Position numbers and translations under genes: made by a program. The notes under the pieces were generated by a model. The model was not told the origin of the DNA. It did no database searches and saw only the letters and a list, made by a program, of their open reading frames with translations. Shown here one piece after another: positions 37,462 to 47,075 of a stretch of DNA of 64,000 nt (positions are counted from its first letter, which is position 1; every line of letters begins with the position of its first letter). Source of the DNA: Streptomyces dangxiongensis (GTDB lineage: Bacteria > Actinomycetota > Actinomycetes > Streptomycetales > Streptomycetaceae); NCBI RefSeq assembly GCF_003675325.1, contig NZ_CP033073.1:3472001-3536000 (forward strand). The letters are read 5' to 3'.

Positions 37462-38589
37462 TCAGCGGTCGGTGAGCCGCCCGCTGAGCCACTGGAGCGA
37501 CGGCGGGATCTCGCGCCGCCAGGTGTTGAAGTTGTGGCCGCCGCTGTCGAGGATGATCGACGAGATCCGGGTCAGGTTCGTGGCCTGCACGCGCGCGATG
37601 AACCGCATCGTGGCGTTGTAGTTGTGCTCACCGACCCTGCTGCTGGTCACGAGCAGCGAGGTGTCCGGCGCGGACTCGTGCTGGAGGAGCCACGAGAGGT
37701 CGGCCCGGTTGCGCAGTCGCGCGTCGCCGTGGAAGAGGTCACCGGTCGTGGGGTCGATCGGCGCCCTGTAGTACGGCGAGAGGCCGGCGCCGGCCGCGTA
37801 CACGTCGGGGTGGTGCATGGCGAGCTTGAGCGCGCAGTAACCTCCCGTGGAGTCCCCGATGACGCCCCAGCTACCCGGGCGCTTACCGGCCCGGTAGTGC
37901 GTGAGGACGGCCTCCGGGAGATCCTTCGCAAAAAACGTTTCCGCTTGCGGGCCGCCCGGGACGTCCACGCACTCGGTGTCCCGCGGCGGTGCCACGGTGG
38001 GCCGCAGCATGATCAGGATCATCGGCTGCACCCGCCCGTCTTTGGCCATCTGCTGCGCAGTCCTGGGGTAGTTCAGCTTGTCCACCAGCGACCGCGCCGT
38101 GCCGGGGTAACCGGTCAGCACCACGGCGGCCGGGAACGTACGCGTGCGGTACTGCGGCTGGAAGTACTCCGGCGGCAGGTACACGTACGCCGGGGTGGCG
38201 ATGTGGGTCGTACGGCCGATGATGTCGACCTTCTGGACCTGTCCCCCGGTCTCGGGCCGCGCGGCGCGCACCCCCGGCACGTCGGAGGTGGAGACCACCT
38301 GGAGGGGGCCGCCGGTGCTGCCGTTGGCCGAGTGGTCGATGACGATCCCCTGCTCGGTCTCCTTGCCGAACAGGTCCGCCCAACTGGCGTAGAAGCCGAA
38401 GGCCTGGTTGGCGGCGAGCCCGACGGACGTGAAGAGCGCCACCTGGGTGGCCAGCATCAGGCCGACCCGGCCGCCGACGGCCCGCCAGCTCCGGCGGGCG
38501 AGGCGCGGCCACAGCCACACCGTGCCGACGAACAGCCCGGCGGCGATCACGATCGCCAGCACCAGCACTTTGTTGCTCGTGAGACCCAT
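37462..38589 (-). CDS. Membrane-bound alpha/beta-hydrolase esterase (esterase D / antigen 85-like)
   Basis: The ATG at 38589 gives 375 aa. Two to three N-terminal membrane helices (NKVLVLAIVIAAGLFVGTVW, then a second near residues 38-60) tether an extracytoplasmic hydrolase. The strand YVYLPPEYFQPQYRTRTFPA and loop VLTGYPGTARSLVD lead to the nucleophile elbow GVIGDSTGGYCALKLA (G-D-S-T-G-G). The catalytic acid is likely in the LLVTSSRVGE region, and the histidine in SGGHNFNTWR. The fold matches putative esterases and mycolyltransferase relatives. Streptomyces lacks mycolic acids, so the substrate is some other acyl ester. GGAAAC precedes the start. It is divergent from the MprF-like gene. Confidence 0.88.
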   Translation of the reverse strand: MGLTSNKVLVLAIVIAAGLFVGTVWLWPRLARRSWRAVGGRVGLMLATQVALFTSVGLAANQAFGFYASWADLFGKETEQGIVIDHSANGSTGGPLQVVSTSDVPGVRAARPETGGQVQKVDIIGRTTHIATPAYVYLPPEYFQPQYRTRTFPAAVVLTGYPGTARSLVDKLNYPRTAQQMAKDGRVQPMILIMLRPTVAPPRDTECVDVPGGPQAETFFAKDLPEAVLTHYRAGKRPGSWGVIGDSTGGYCALKLAMHHPDVYAAGAGLSPYYRAPIDPTTGDLFHGDARLRNRADLSWLLQHESAPDTSLLVTSSRVGEHNYNATMRFIARVQATNLTRISSIILDSGGHNFNTWRREIPPSLQWLSGRLTDR

Positions 38590-38792
38590 GAGCTGTTTCC
38601 TGCCTGCGCTTTCCGCCCGTACCGTACCCACGCTTCTTAGCGAAGGCTTGCCCGGGGCTTTCCTTGGCCTTTGACCGGACTTTCCGGTGAGGAGTGAACC
38701 TCTCTTGCCGAGACACCGTCCTAGAGGGCGCAATGTCGCCGGATGCCCGATCGGGCCCGGGTTCAAGGTCTCTCGCAGAACTACGGGATGCG

Positions 38793-40631
38793 ATGTCTGT
38801 CAGGATAGATGGGGAAATGTCGGGCGAGGTTCCGAGTCGATCAAGCCGGGCGCGGCGAATCCTGCGCGCCCCGCGCCCCGAGGCCGTCCCCGCTCTGGTC
38901 GGCAGGGCCGCCGCGCTGGTGGGCCTCCTGGACATTGCCGGGGGCGTGTTCCCGCGTTTCCGTCACAGCCGTATGCACGCCCTCGCCGAGGTGCTGCCAG
39001 GCTCGTTCGGGCCGTTCGCGGCGGCGCTCTCGCTGAGCGCGGGCGTGCTGTTGCTGCTGCTCGCGCACGGCCTCAAGCGGCGCAAGCGCCGGGCGTGGCG
39101 CGCGGCGGTCGCGCTGCTGCCGGCGGGAGCGGTGGCCCAGTTCGCGTACCGGCACTCGGTCGTCGGCATGCTCATCGCGGTCGTGCTGCTGGTGCCGCTG
39201 CTGCGCCACCGGAGCCAGTTCGCGGCCCTCCCGGACCCGCGCAGCAGGTGGCGAGCGGTCGCCAACTTCGTCCTGATGAGCGCCGGTTCCCTCGCTCTCG
39301 GACTGGTCATCGTCAGCGTCCACCCGGATCGGACGATCGGCGACCCGAGCCTGGCCGATCGGCTGACGCACGTCATCTACGGGCTGTTCGGCTTCGAGGG
39401 CCCGGTCGACTACCAGGGCAACACCTCCTGGACCGTCGCCTTCTCCCTCGGCGCGCTCGGCTGGATCACCGCTGTCACCACCGTCTACCTGGCCTTCCGT
39501 CCCGAACACCCGGCCGCACGCCTCACCGAGGAGGACGAGGGCAGGCTGCGCGCACTGCTGGAGAAGCACGGCCGGCGCGACTCGCTCGGCCACTTCGCGC
39601 TGCGCCGCGACAAGGCCGTCGTGTTCTCGCCGAGCGGCAAGGCCGCGGTCACCTACCGGGTCGTCTCCGGCGTGATGCTCGCCAGCGGCGACCCCATCGG
39701 TGACGTCGAGGCCTGGCCCGGCGCCATCGAACGCTTCATGGACGAGGCCAGGGCCCACTCCTGGACCCCCGCCGTGATGGGCTGCTCGGAGACGGGCGGC
39801 GAGGTGTGGACCCGCGAGACCGGCCTGGACGCCCTGGAGCTGGGCGACGAGGCGGTGGTGGACGTGGCGGATTTCTCGCTCGCCGGACGCGCGATGCGCA
39901 ACGTGCGCCAGATGGTCAAGCGCATCGAGCGAGCCGGCTACGAAACCCGCGTACGGCGCATCCGTGACGTCGGCGACGCCGAACTGGAACGGCTCCGCCG
40001 CGCCGCGGAGGACTGGCGGGGCACCGACAACGAGCGCGGCTTCTCCATGGCGCTCGGCCGCATCGGCGACCCGTCCGACGGCGACTGCCTGATCGCCACC
40101 GCGCACAAGGCCGACGACGCGCCGGGCGAGTACGGCGATCTGAAGGCGATCCTGCACTTCGTGCCCTGGGGCCGGGACGGCGTCTCGCTGGACCTGATGC
40201 GCCGTGACCGCAGCGCCGACCCGGGCATGAACGAACTGCTGATCGTCGCCGCTCTCCAGGCCGCCCCGAAGCTCGGCATCGCCCGGGTCTCGCTGAACTT
40301 CGCGATGTTCCGCTCCGCCCTCGCGCGCGGGGAGAAGATCGGCGCCGGTCCGGTGCTGCGCGCCTGGCGCGGGCTGCTGGTGTTCCTCTCGCGCTGGTTC
40401 CAGATCGAGTCGCTGTACAAGTTCAACGCCAAGTTCCAGCCGCGCTGGGAGCCGCGGTTCGTGGTCTACCGGGCCTCCGGAGACCTGCCCCGCATCGGCT
40501 TCGCCGCCATGCAGGCGGAGGGCTTCGTCGACCTCGCCCTGCCGCTGCCGCGCTTCCTGCGCCGGCGCAGGACGGCCGCCCAGCGCCCGTGCGCCCACGC
40601 GATGGGCGAACGGGACGTCCGAGCGGCCTGA
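38793..40631 (+). CDS. mprF: MprF/LysX-like phosphatidylglycerol aminoacyltransferase
   Basis: The 612-residue protein has about six N-terminal membrane helices (residues ~30-240). A C-terminal DUF2156 double-GNAT domain follows, which transfers an amino acid from aminoacyl-tRNA to phosphatidylglycerol. Recognisable stretches are LLEKHGRRDSLGHFALRRDK, FSPSGKAAVTYRVVSGVMLA, SGDPIGDVEAWPGAI and LNFAMFRSALARGE. No lysyl-tRNA synthetase domain is fused, unlike mycobacterial LysX. Product specificity (Lys, Ala or other) cannot be told. The ATG at 38793 is preferred, with CGGGA upstream; starts at 38694 and 38817 are possible. It ends at a strong terminator. Confidence 0.85.
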   Translation: MSVRIDGEMSGEVPSRSSRARRILRAPRPEAVPALVGRAAALVGLLDIAGGVFPRFRHSRMHALAEVLPGSFGPFAAALSLSAGVLLLLLAHGLKRRKRRAWRAAVALLPAGAVAQFAYRHSVVGMLIAVVLLVPLLRHRSQFAALPDPRSRWRAVANFVLMSAGSLALGLVIVSVHPDRTIGDPSLADRLTHVIYGLFGFEGPVDYQGNTSWTVAFSLGALGWITAVTTVYLAFRPEHPAARLTEEDEGRLRALLEKHGRRDSLGHFALRRDKAVVFSPSGKAAVTYRVVSGVMLASGDPIGDVEAWPGAIERFMDEARAHSWTPAVMGCSETGGEVWTRETGLDALELGDEAVVDVADFSLAGRAMRNVRQMVKRIERAGYETRVRRIRDVGDAELERLRRAAEDWRGTDNERGFSMALGRIGDPSDGDCLIATAHKADDAPGEYGDLKAILHFVPWGRDGVSLDLMRRDRSADPGMNELLIVAALQAAPKLGIARVSLNFAMFRSALARGEKIGAGPVLRAWRGLLVFLSRWFQIESLYKFNAKFQPRWEPRFVVYRASGDLPRIGFAAMQAEGFVDLALPLPRFLRRRRTAAQRPCAHAMGERDVRAA

Positions 40632-40665
40632 GCCCGGACCGGACGAACGGTGCGGCACCACGACC

Positions 40666-40716
40666 GGCCCGGGCGGAAGCCCCACCCCCTCCGGCACGAG
40701 GGCTTCCGCCCGGGCC
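40666..40716 (+). terminator. Strong hairpin terminator after the MprF-like gene
   Basis: A perfect 17-bp inverted repeat, GGCCCGGGCGGAAGCCC / GGGCTTCCGCCCGGGCC, has a 17-nt loop between the mprF-like stop and folP. Confidence 0.85.
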
Positions 40717-40745
40717 GCCGCGCGTTCACGGCCCCCTGCTGGGCC

Positions 40746-40757
40746 TACGCTGAACGT
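40746..40757 (+). promoter_or_regulatory. Probable -10 box and leaderless start of folP
   Basis: TACGCT at 40746-40751 lies seven bases before the folP ATG at 40758, and no ribosome binding site is present. This is the usual spacing for leaderless transcripts in Streptomyces. No clear -35 was seen. Confidence 0.5.
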
Positions 40758-41720
40758 ATGAACAACCTCAGCGGGCGCGGCCGAGTGGCCGGCCTTCCGG
40801 CATGGGACCGGTGCGCGGTCATGGGGGTCGTGAACGTGACCCCCGACTCCTTCTCCGACGGCGGCCGCTGGTTCGACACGACCGTCGCCGTCAAACACGG
40901 CCTCGACCTGGTCACCGAGGGCGCGGACCTCGTCGACGTCGGCGGCGAGTCCACCCGGCCGGGCGCCACGCGCGTGGACGAGGCGGAGGAACTGCGGCGG
41001 GTCATCCCCGTGGTGCGGGGCCTCGCCTCCGAGGGCGTCGCCGTCTCGGTGGACACCATGCGCGCCTCCGTCGCCGAACGGTCCCTCGCGGCCGGCGCCG
41101 CCCTCGTCAACGACGTCAGCGGCGGCCTGGCCGATCCCGCGATGATCCCGGTGGTCGCCGACGCGGGCGCCCCCTTCGTCGTCATGCACTGGCGCGGCTT
41201 CCTCCGGGGCGGCAACACCGACGGCGTCTACGAGGACGTCGTCACCGAAGTCGTGGACGAGCTGCACGCGCGCGTGGAGGCCGTGCTGGCGGGCGGCATC
41301 GCCCCCGACCGCGTCGTCGTAGACCCCGGCCTCGGCTTCTCCAAGGAGGCCGGCCACGACCTGGCCCTCCTCGCCCACCTCGACCGCCTGCGCGCTCTCG
41401 GCCACCCCCTGCTGGTCGCCGCCTCCCGCAAGCGGTTCCTCGGCCGGGTCCTCGCCGGCCCCGAGGGCGCGCCCCCGCCGGCCCGGGAGCGCGACGCCGC
41501 CACGGCCGCCGTGTCCGCCCTCGCCGCCCAGGCGGGCGCGTGGGCGGTGCGCGTGCACGAGGTACGCGCCACCGCGGACGCCGTACGGGTGGCACGGGCC
41601 GTGGAGGGAGCGCGTACGGCGGGGACGGCGCCGGGCGTCACGGGTGAGCGCGGGGCGCCGCCGGGTACGGCGTACGCGCCGGGCGCCGAAGGCGAGCGCG
41701 GGGCGGAAGGAGACCGGTGA
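40758..41720 (+). CDS. folP: Dihydropteroate synthase
   Basis: FolP condenses 4-aminobenzoate with hydroxymethyldihydropterin pyrophosphate. The 320-residue protein has the diagnostic loops VMGVVNVTPDSFSDGG and VDVGGESTRPGA. It also has the strand motif ALVNDVSGG, the pterin-binding DPGLGFSKEAGHDL, and the C-terminal SRKRFLG followed by RVHEVRATADAVRVARAV. The last ~30 residues are a Gly/Ala-rich extension that is not part of the barrel. Translation probably begins on a leaderless mRNA. The next gene overlaps its stop by four bases. It leads the folate cluster with folB, folK and folE. Confidence 0.96.
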   Translation: MNNLSGRGRVAGLPAWDRCAVMGVVNVTPDSFSDGGRWFDTTVAVKHGLDLVTEGADLVDVGGESTRPGATRVDEAEELRRVIPVVRGLASEGVAVSVDTMRASVAERSLAAGAALVNDVSGGLADPAMIPVVADAGAPFVVMHWRGFLRGGNTDGVYEDVVTEVVDELHARVEAVLAGGIAPDRVVVDPGLGFSKEAGHDLALLAHLDRLRALGHPLLVAASRKRFLGRVLAGPEGAPPPARERDAATAAVSALAAQAGAWAVRVHEVRATADAVRVARAVEGARTAGTAPGVTGERGAPPGTAYAPGAEGERGAEGDR

Positions 41721-42253
41721 GCGCCCCCCATACCGATGTCGAGCAGGTCGAGGCCGCCAACACCGCCTTCTACGAGGCGCTGGAACGCGGCGACTTCGAA
41801 GAGGTCTCCTCGCTCTGGCTCGCCCCCGTCGACCTGGGCGTGGACGAGACGTACCACGACCCCGCGGACACCGGCGTCGTCTCCTGCGTGCACCCCGGCT
41901 GGCCGGTGCTCACCGGCCGCGGCGAGGTCCTCAGGTCGTACGCCCTGATCATGGCGAACACCGACTACATCCAGTTCTTCCTCACCGACGTGCACGTCTC
42001 CGTCACCGGTGACACCGCGCTCGTGACCTGCACGGAGAACATCCTCAGCGGCGGCCCCGCCCCGGAGGAGGGCGCGGAACTCGGGCCGCTGGTCGGCCAG
42101 CTCGTGGTCGCCACGAACGTGTTCCGGCGCACGCCCTCCGGCTGGAAGCTCTGGTCCCACCACGCCTCCCCCGTCCTGGCCGAGACCGACGACGACACCG
42201 ACGACGACGAGAGCGTGAACGGCGTGGACCCGGGCGACGAGCCGCTCGCCTGA
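41717..42253 (+). CDS. SnoaL/NTF2-like protein in the folate cluster
   Basis: The GTG at 41717 overlaps the folP stop (GTGA). The 178-residue protein has an NTF2-like cone fold: VEAANTAFYEALERGDFEEV, SCVHPGWPVLTGRGEVLRSY, and strands ALVTCTENILSGG and LVVATNVFRRTPSGWKLWSH. An acidic tail follows (ETDDDTDDDESVNGV). SnoaL-like proteins include ketosteroid isomerases and many small enzymes or binding proteins. Tight coupling to folP suggests a conserved supporting role, but no folate-related activity can be read from the sequence. A 279-nt gap follows before folB. Confidence 0.82.
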   Translation: MSAPHTDVEQVEAANTAFYEALERGDFEEVSSLWLAPVDLGVDETYHDPADTGVVSCVHPGWPVLTGRGEVLRSYALIMANTDYIQFFLTDVHVSVTGDTALVTCTENILSGGPAPEEGAELGPLVGQLVVATNVFRRTPSGWKLWSHHASPVLAETDDDTDDDESVNGVDPGDEPLA

Positions 42254-42532
42254 GCCGGCGGGGGCACGCGGCGCCCCGACCGCGGCACGCAGGAGAGCGG
42301 AGCGGGGACGGAGAGTGATTGGAAGCGTCCGCCGGGGGTAGGAGCGGCTACCAGCCGTCGGCACGGCCGGGTTCCCCCGGGGGAACATCCGGTGAACCCT
42401 CCGCGCCGCGGCCCGGACCCGTGCCCCGCGGCCCGGCTCTGTCGGTGCCCGCGGGTAGATTCGTCCCAGGCCGGTGCACCGCCCGCACGCGGTACGGACC
42501 GGCCGTTCCCGACGATTGCAGGAGTGATTCGC

Positions 42533-42892
42533 GTGGATCGTGTCGCGCTGCGCGGCCTGAAGGCCCGCGGGCACCACGGTGTGTTCCCCCGGGAGCGCGA
42601 GGAGGGCCAGACCTTCATCGTGGACCTGGTCCTCGGCCTGGACACCCGGCCGGCGGCGGCCGACGACGACCTGGCGAAGACCGTGCACTACGGCATCGTC
42701 GCCGAGGAGGTCGTGGCCGTGGTCGAGGGCGAGCCGGTGAACCTCATCGAGACGCTCGCCGAGCGGATCGCCCGGACCTGCCTGGAGCACGAGGGCGTCC
42801 TGGAGGTCGAGGTCTGCGTCCACAAGCCCGACGCGCCGATCACCGTCCCCTTCGACGACGTGACCGTCACCATCACCCGGAGCCGAGTATGA
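42533..42892 (+). CDS. folB: Dihydroneopterin aldolase
   Basis: FolB cleaves dihydroneopterin to hydroxymethyldihydropterin. The GTG at 42533 has GGAG at 42521-42524. The 119-residue protein has the family pattern: DRVALRGLKARGHHGVFPRE with the conserved Gly-His-His-Gly-Val-Phe. It also has TFIVDLVLGLDTRPAAADDD, the active-site strand TVHYG, NLIETLAERIA with the conserved glutamate, and the catalytic lysine in VCVHKPDAPI. The stop overlaps folK by four bases (ATGA). The product passes directly to FolK. Confidence 0.96.
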   Translation: MDRVALRGLKARGHHGVFPREREEGQTFIVDLVLGLDTRPAAADDDLAKTVHYGIVAEEVVAVVEGEPVNLIETLAERIARTCLEHEGVLEVEVCVHKPDAPITVPFDDVTVTITRSRV

Positions 42893-43500
42893 CCCGACCT
42901 TTCCGCCAGGGTCAGAGCGACCCCACCGTCCAGCCGGTGCCCGCCTCGGTCGTCGAGCAGGTGGACGCCGCCGACACGACGCTGCACAACCCGCAGTGGG
43001 CCGTCGTCTCCATCGGCTCCAATCTCGGCAACCGCCTGGAGACCCTCCAGGGGGCCGTGGACGCCCTGGAGGACACCCCGGGCGTCCGCGTGAAGGCCGT
43101 CTCCCCGGTGTACGAGACGGAGCCGTGGGGAGTGGCGCCCGGCAGCCAGCCGTCGTACTTCAACGCCGTCGTGCTCCTGAGGACGACCCTGCCGCCGGCC
43201 TCCCTGCTGGAGCGGGCGCACGCCGTCGAGGAGGCCTTCCACCGCGTCCGGGACGAGCGCTGGGGCCCGCGCACGCTGGACGTCGACATCGTGGCCTACG
43301 CGGACGTGACCTCCGACGACCCCCAGCTCACCCTGCCCCACCCACGCGCCCACGAGCGTGCCTTCGTGCTCGCGCCCTGGCACGACGTGGACCCACAGGC
43401 ACGGCTCGCCGGCCGCGGCCCGGTCGCCGATCTGCTGTCCGCCGTCACCCGTGAGGGTGTGGAACCGCGGGGGGACCTGGAACTCCGCCTGCCCGAGTAG
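42889..43500 (+). CDS. folK: 2-amino-4-hydroxy-6-hydroxymethyldihydropteridine pyrophosphokinase
   Basis: FolK pyrophosphorylates hydroxymethyldihydropterin to make the FolP substrate. The 203-residue protein has a ~38-residue N-terminal extension and then the HPPK domain. Motifs are VVSIGSNLGNRLETLQGAVD, VSPVYETEPWG, QPSYFNAVVLLRT and the signature ERWGPRTLDVDIVAY, with the metal-binding DVD. The C-terminal segment is LPHPRAHERAFVLAPWHD. The start ATG overlaps the folB stop. Length without the extension is typical. Coupling with folB suggests equal synthesis of both enzymes. Confidence 0.96.
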   Translation: MTRPFRQGQSDPTVQPVPASVVEQVDAADTTLHNPQWAVVSIGSNLGNRLETLQGAVDALEDTPGVRVKAVSPVYETEPWGVAPGSQPSYFNAVVLLRTTLPPASLLERAHAVEEAFHRVRDERWGPRTLDVDIVAYADVTSDDPQLTLPHPRAHERAFVLAPWHDVDPQARLAGRGPVADLLSAVTREGVEPRGDLELRLPE

Positions 43501-43579
43501 TCGTTAAGGTCGAGACGGGTCAGGACCGAGACCACCACGACCACACACCGGGACGGTCCGGGGGAACTGAAGGGACACC

Positions 43580-44068
43580 GTGAGAGAGCTGCGTATCAGG
43601 GTGCTGGTCGGCGTGTTCGCCGTGGCCGCGATCCTGTCCTGGGCGGGCGCCCGCCTCTGGAACTCGGTCGGGACCCTGCCCAGCGTCCCCGTGGCCGCCC
43701 CCATCGTGCTCGCGCTGATCGCGGTGGCGCTGCTCTCCACGGCGCTCTCGCTGCGCGCCCGCCTCAGGGCCCAGCGAGAGCGCCGGCCCGGCGCCAAGGG
43801 CGTCGACCCGCTGATGGCGGCACGGGCGGTCGTCTTCGGCCAGGCCAGCGCCCTGGTGGCCGCACTCATCGCCGGGATGTACAGCGGCACGGGCGTCTTC
43901 CTGCTGGAGCTGCTGGACATCCCGGCCCGCCGCGACCAGGCGCTCTACGCCGGGTTCTCGCTCCTGGCAGGCCTCGGCGTGATAGCGGCGGCCCTGTTCC
44001 TGGAGCGGGTCTGCAAGCTCCCCGAGGACGACGACCAGAACCCCCCGGGAGCGGAACCGGCGGCCTGA
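43580..44068 (+). CDS. DUF3180 family membrane protein
   Basis: The GTG at 43580 follows AAGGGA. The 162-residue protein has four membrane helices in two pairs (residues ~8-28, 38-58, 85-108, 120-142) and a short acidic C-terminus. It matches the DUF3180 proteins found next to folK in many actinobacteria. The position after folK suggests a conserved functional link, but the molecular role is unknown; a small transporter or assembly factor are both open. It is convergent with folE, whose end is 25 nt away. Confidence 0.85.
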   Translation: MRELRIRVLVGVFAVAAILSWAGARLWNSVGTLPSVPVAAPIVLALIAVALLSTALSLRARLRAQRERRPGAKGVDPLMAARAVVFGQASALVAALIAGMYSGTGVFLLELLDIPARRDQALYAGFSLLAGLGVIAAALFLERVCKLPEDDDQNPPGAEPAA

Positions 44069-44093
44069 CGCCGGGCCCCGCCCACCGGCGTGT

Positions 44094-44699
44094 TCAGCGC
44101 GCCATGATGAGGCTCATCGCCTCGTTCCGGGTCGCCGCGTCCCGTAGCTGGCCGCGCACGGCGGACGTTATGGTCTTCGCGCCCGGCTTGCGGATGCCAC
44201 GCATGGACATGCACATGTGCTCGCACTGGATGACCACGATGACGCCCCGCGGCTCCAGGATGGTCATCAGGGAGTCGGCGATCTGCGTGGTGAGCCGTTC
44301 CTGCACCTGCGGCCGGCGGGCGTAGACGTCCACCAGGCGGGCCAGCTTCGACAGCCCCGTGATCTTGCCGGTCTCCGACGGGATGTAGCCGACGTGGGCG
44401 ACACCCCGGAACGGCACCAGGTGGTGCTCGCACGTCGAGTACACCTCGATGTCCTTCACCAGGACCATCTCGTCGTGTCCCAGGTCGAAGGTCGTCGTCA
44501 GGACGTCCTCGGGCTGCTGCCACAGACCGGCGAAGATCTCCTTGTACGCCCGCGCCACCCGTGTCGGCGTCTCCCGCAGGCCCTCGCGATCCGGGTCCTC
44601 ACCGACCGCGATCAGCAGTTCCCGTACGGCGTTCTCGGCCCGCTTCTCGTCGAACTCACCGATGGGCCCCTGGCCGTCCAGCGTCACCGGGTCGGTCAT
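44094..44699 (-). CDS. folE: GTP cyclohydrolase I
   Basis: FolE makes 7,8-dihydroneopterin triphosphate from GTP, the first step of folate synthesis. The ATG at 44699 follows GAGGAA. The 201-residue protein contains the zinc ligands C90 and H93 in [10 protein letters not shown] and C163 in HMCM. Conserved GTP-binding segments are [36 protein letters not shown] and [10 protein letters not shown]. The length is typical for the type IA enzyme. It follows ftsH in the same direction, but a strong hairpin lies between them, so it probably has its own promoter. Confidence 0.97.
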   Translation of the reverse strand: MTDPVTLDGQGPIGEFDEKRAENAVRELLIAVGEDPDREGLRETPTRVARAYKEIFAGLWQQPEDVLTTTFDLGHDEMVLVKDIEVYSTCEHHLVPFRGVAHVGYIPSETGKITGLSKLARLVDVYARRPQVQERLTTQIADSLMTILEPRGVIVVIQCEHMCMSMRGIRKPGAKTITSAVRGQLRDAATRNEAMSLIMAR

Positions 44700-44767
44700 C
44701 TGGGTTCCTCGTTCCTGTGCCTTGCACGCGCGTCGGGCACGCGTTCTCTCTGCGGACATACGCAAAC

Positions 44768-44803
44768 GCCGCGCCCCCCAGGCTAGAACCTGGGGGGCGC
44801 GGC
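44768..44803 (-). terminator. Hairpin terminator between ftsH and folE
   Basis: A perfect 15-bp stem, GCCGCGCCCCCCAGG / CCTGGGGGGCGCGGC, has a CTAGAA loop 30 nt after the ftsH stop. Confidence 0.88.
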
Positions 44804-44832
44804 ATGCATTCCGGGCCTGCCGGCCGGAACGA

Positions 44833-46879
44833 TCAGCTCTCGGAACGGTCCTCCGGGGCCTGCTCCGTGACCGGGGCGGGCTCCGTGGCGGTGGACTTGA
44901 CCGTGCTGATCGACGCCGTCGCGCCGTTCGCACCGTTCGTCAGCGCCAGCTCCTTGGGGGAGAGCACCGGCGGACGGGTGGACGGGGTGCGGCGGGAGGA
45001 GCCCGTCCAGGCGGGCCGCGGCGGGCGCCTGACGATGGTGGCGAAGATCTCGGCGATCTCCTCCTTGCCCAGGGTCTCCTTCTCCAGTAGCTGGAGAACG
45101 AGGTTGTCGAGCACGTCGCGGTTCTCGACCAGGATCTCCCAGGCCTCGTTGTGCGCGGTCTCGATGAGCTTCTTGACCTCTTCGTCGACGAGCGCGGCGA
45201 CCTCTTCCGAGTAGTCGCGCTGGTGCGCCATCTCACGGCCGAGGAAGGGCTCGCTGTTGTCGCCGCCGAACTTGATCGCGCCGAGCCGCTCGGTCATGCC
45301 GTACTGCGTGACCATCGCGCGGGCCAGGTTGGTGGCCTTCTCGATGTCGTTCGCGGCGCCGGTGGTCGGGTCGTGGAAGACCAGTTCCTCGGCCGCGCGG
45401 CCGCCCAGCATGTAGGCGAGCTGGTCGAGCATCTCGTTGCGGGTGGTCGAGTACCTGTCCTCGTCCGGCAGGACCATCGTGTAGCCGAGGGCACGGCCGC
45501 GGGACAAGATCGTGATCTTGTGGACCGGGTCGGAGTTCGGCGAAGCCGCCGCGACCAGGGCGTGACCGCCCTCGTGGTACGCGGTGATCTTCTTCTCCTT
45601 GTCCGACATGATCCGGGTCCGCTTCTGCGGGCCCGCGACCACGCGGTCGATGGCCTCGTCCAGCGCCGCGTTGTCGACCAGCTTCTGGTCACCGCGGGCG
45701 GTGAGCAGCGCGGCCTCGTTCAGCACGTTGGCGAGGTCGGCACCGGTCATGCCCGGCGTACGGCGGGCGACCGCGGCCAGGTCGACGTCGGGCGCGACCG
45801 GCTTGCCCTTCTGGTGGACCTTGAGGATCTCCAGACGGCCCTGGAGGTCCGGCGGGTCGACCGCGATCTGGCGGTCGAAGCGGCCGGGGCGCAGGAGGGC
45901 CGGGTCGAGGATGTCCGGACGGTTGGTGGCGGCGATCAGGATGACGCCGCCCTTGACGTCGAAGCCGTCCATCTCGACCAGCAACTGGTTCAGGGTCTGC
46001 TCGCGCTCGTCGTGACCGCCGCCGAGGCCGGCGCCGCGGTGACGGCCGACCGCGTCGATCTCGTCGACGAAGACGATCGCCGGAGCGTTCGCCTTGGCCT
46101 GCTCGAACAGGTCACGCACACGGGAGGCACCGACACCGACGAACATCTCGACGAAGTCGGAACCGGAGATCGAGTAGAAGGGGACGCCCGCCTCGCCGGC
46201 GACGGCGCGCGCGAGCAGGGTCTTGCCGGTACCCGGGGGCGGCCGTACAGCAGCACACCCTTGGGGATCTTGGCGCCCACGGCCTGGAACTTGGCCGGCT
46301 CCTGGAGGAACTCCTTGATCTCCTGGAGCTCCTCGACGGCCTCGTCACAGCCGGCGACGTCGGAGAAGGTCGTCTTCGGGGTGTCCTTGGTGACGAGTTT
46401 CGCCTTGGACTTGCCGAAGTTCATGACCCGCGAGCCGCCACCCTGCATCTGATTCATCAGGAACAGGAAGATGATCGCGATGAGGACCAGGGGGAGCATG
46501 AAGGAGATCTCAGGATCCCGACGAACGGGTTCTGCTTGGACGGCGAGACGGTGTAGCCGTCCGTGATCTGCTTGTCCTGGTACTTGGTCTGGAGCGTGCC
46601 GGCGATGGCCACGCCCTGGTCGCCGATGTAGCTCGCCTGGATCTTCGAGCTGCCCTGGACCTTGTAGCCGTCCTTGAGGGTGACCTTGATGCTCTGCTCG
46701 TCACCGGTGGTGAGCTTGGCCGACTCGACCTTGTTTGCGTTGATCGCCGCCACGACCTGGCCGGTGTCCACCGTCTTGTAGCCGCCGGACGAGCCGACGA
46801 CCTGCATCAACACGACCACGGCAAGGACGGCCAGCACGATCCACATGACCGGCCCACGGAAGTATCGCTTCACGTCCAT
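44833..46879 (-). CDS. ftsH: ATP-dependent zinc metalloprotease FtsH, reading frame broken twice
   Basis: FtsH is the membrane AAA+ protease for damaged membrane and regulatory proteins. Corrected, it is about 681 aa. It has a first membrane helix ([20 protein letters not shown]), an extracytoplasmic domain, a second helix before [17 protein letters not shown], an AAA module ([29 protein letters not shown]) and the zinc site HEGGH. A Ser/Thr/Pro-rich tail closes it. Near 46509-46514 one base seems missing (frame lost after NPFVGIL). Near 46235-46245, inside the Walker A motif, the net effect is two extra bases: the DNA reads LLYGRPRV where LLYGPPGTGKT is expected. FtsH is normally very important for growth, so errors in the sequence are likely. 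The ATG at 46879 matches family N-termini; 46915 is an alternative. Confidence 0.9.
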
Positions 46880-47075
46880 CCATACGGAGCGGTGCCGCCC
46901 CGTCCCTCCTGCCATAGTGAGTTTGATAAGACAGTTCTTCTGACGGTACCCCAGCATTGTTGCCCGAAGCCGCACGGAGCCGCTTCGACGGCCGGGAAAA
47001 CCCGTCTCTGCAAGCTTCAACGGCGCAGGACCCGCTGGGGTTCCCGATCATCCCGCCGGGCTTGGGCCGACTGGC

